Source of the DNA: DATJJW01 sp035491935
GTDB lineage: Bacteria; Pseudomonadota; Alphaproteobacteria; ATCC43930; CGMCC-115725
NCBI GenBank assembly: GCA_035491935.1
Contig: DATJJW010000083.1
Coordinates: forward strand, 1-5,138
DNA: 5,138 nt
Reading direction: 5' to 3'
The position numbers and the translations under genes are program-made. The stretch's first letter is position 1. Each line of letters opens with the position of its first letter. This document shows, in pieces, positions 4,775 to 5,138 of this stretch. The notes under the pieces are model-generated. The model was not told where the DNA came from. It saw only the letters and a list, made by a program, of their open reading frames with translations, and made no database searches.

Positions 4775-5138
4775 TCAAGGCAACCATGCCAGCAGGCGGA
4801 CGAGTCGTTTTGTTCCTTCAGCGAAAAGCCTTGGCGCGAAGAAGGCGCCGGCGGCCCGTTTGGGCGCCTCGGCGAGGGTGGGATAGGGCACGATCATCCC
4901 GGCCAGGGCCGCAAGCGGGATGCGCCGGGCGATGGCGAGCGTCCAGGCGCCAAGCATTTCGCCGGCATGGGCGGCGAGGATGCCGACGCCCAGCACCCGG
5001 CCGCGCCGGGTGACGACCAGCTTCACCAGGCCGTCCGGCCGGCGTTCGGCCTGGGCGCGGTCGTTCTCGGCGATCGGCCAGCGCAGCACGCGGATGTCAT
5101 GGCCGGCGGCGCGCGCCTCGTCCTCGGTCAGCCCCACC
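4775..5138 (-). CDS. FAD-dependent pyridine nucleotide-disulphide oxidoreductase-type protein, C-terminal part (partial)
   Basis: The 121 visible residues form the C-terminal dimerisation domain of the lipoamide dehydrogenase/mercuric reductase superfamily (Pyr_redox_dim type). They start VGLTEDEARAAG, continue with the VKLVVTRRGRVLGVGIL core and AHAGEMLGAWTLAI, and end with VPYPTLAEAPKRAAGAFF and a basic, possibly amphipathic tail. The FAD- and NAD-binding domains lie beyond the window edge. The GTG at 5137 encodes the Val of the usual VGLTE block and should not be read as a start codon. Where lipoamide dehydrogenase has its catalytic His in HPTLxE, this protein has Tyr in YPTLAE, as far as I recall a feature of a less characterised, lipoamide-independent branch. 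It reads into the H-box gene after a 66-base gap. The electron acceptor is unknown. Confidence 0.85.
   Translation of the reverse strand, partial: VGLTEDEARAAGHDIRVLRWPIAENDRAQAERRPDGLVKLVVTRRGRVLGVGILAAHAGEMLGAWTLAIARRIPLAALAGMIVPYPTLAEAPKRAAGAFFAPRLFAEGTKRLVRLLAWLP

Noticed and set aside
1..5138. CRISPR array, tRNA, rRNA, insertion sequence with transposase, or toxin-antitoxin pair.
   Set aside because: I found no regularly spaced direct repeats, no tRNA-like cloverleaf with conserved loops, no transposase motifs and no small paired genes of those families.

Overview
The window looks like chromosomal DNA from a high-GC alphaproteobacterium, most plausibly an Acetobacteraceae/Rhodospirillales-type genome. 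That placement rests on strong GC bias at third codon positions, closely spaced minus-strand genes and the style of the recognised proteins; it is inference, with no marker gene present. Most of the sequence is ordinary metabolic and accessory genes. I do not see a complete new defence or mobile system. The notable features are a 263-bp inverted-repeat element, a decayed gene beside it, an orphan histidine-kinase-type domain, and several structured non-coding stretches.

Left part, plus strand (1-1798). The window opens with the last codons of a membrane protein, probably an EamA/DMT-type transporter (1-72). A gene-poor, visibly less GC-rich stretch of about 355 bases follows. It contains a possible three-way-junction fold (122-184), several smaller inverted repeats, and a weak promoter-like box. 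Next comes a membrane-anchored serine hydrolase of the beta-lactamase/NylB-like family (428-1798), whose base composition is also less GC-rich than the right half.

Middle (1799-2181). This is a 383-base gap between two convergent genes, rich in inverted repeats. It holds a hairpin of the same family as the element further right, a perfect 12-bp stem, and a tandem double hairpin just past the stop of the minus-strand dehydrogenase.

Right part, minus strand (read from 5138 down to 2182). The order is: the C-terminal end of an FAD-dependent pyridine nucleotide-disulphide oxidoreductase-type protein (4775-5138); a good promoter candidate; a 105-residue protein with one membrane segment and a histidine-kinase H-box but no ATPase domain (4391-4708); a convincing trans-aconitate 2-methyltransferase gene, tam (3620-4384), whose ribosome site overlaps the stop of the previous gene; the 263-bp element with 57-bp arms (3347-3609); the 3' remnant of an enoyl-CoA hydratase gene (3179-3346); and an intact D-2-hydroxyacid dehydrogenase (2182-3153).

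The small H-box gene and tam form an evident two-gene operon. The hydratase remnant sits 25 bases ahead of the dehydrogenase, which suggests an ancestral hydratase-dehydrogenase operon. The arrival or rearrangement of the repeat element may have cut that operon from its original 5' end.
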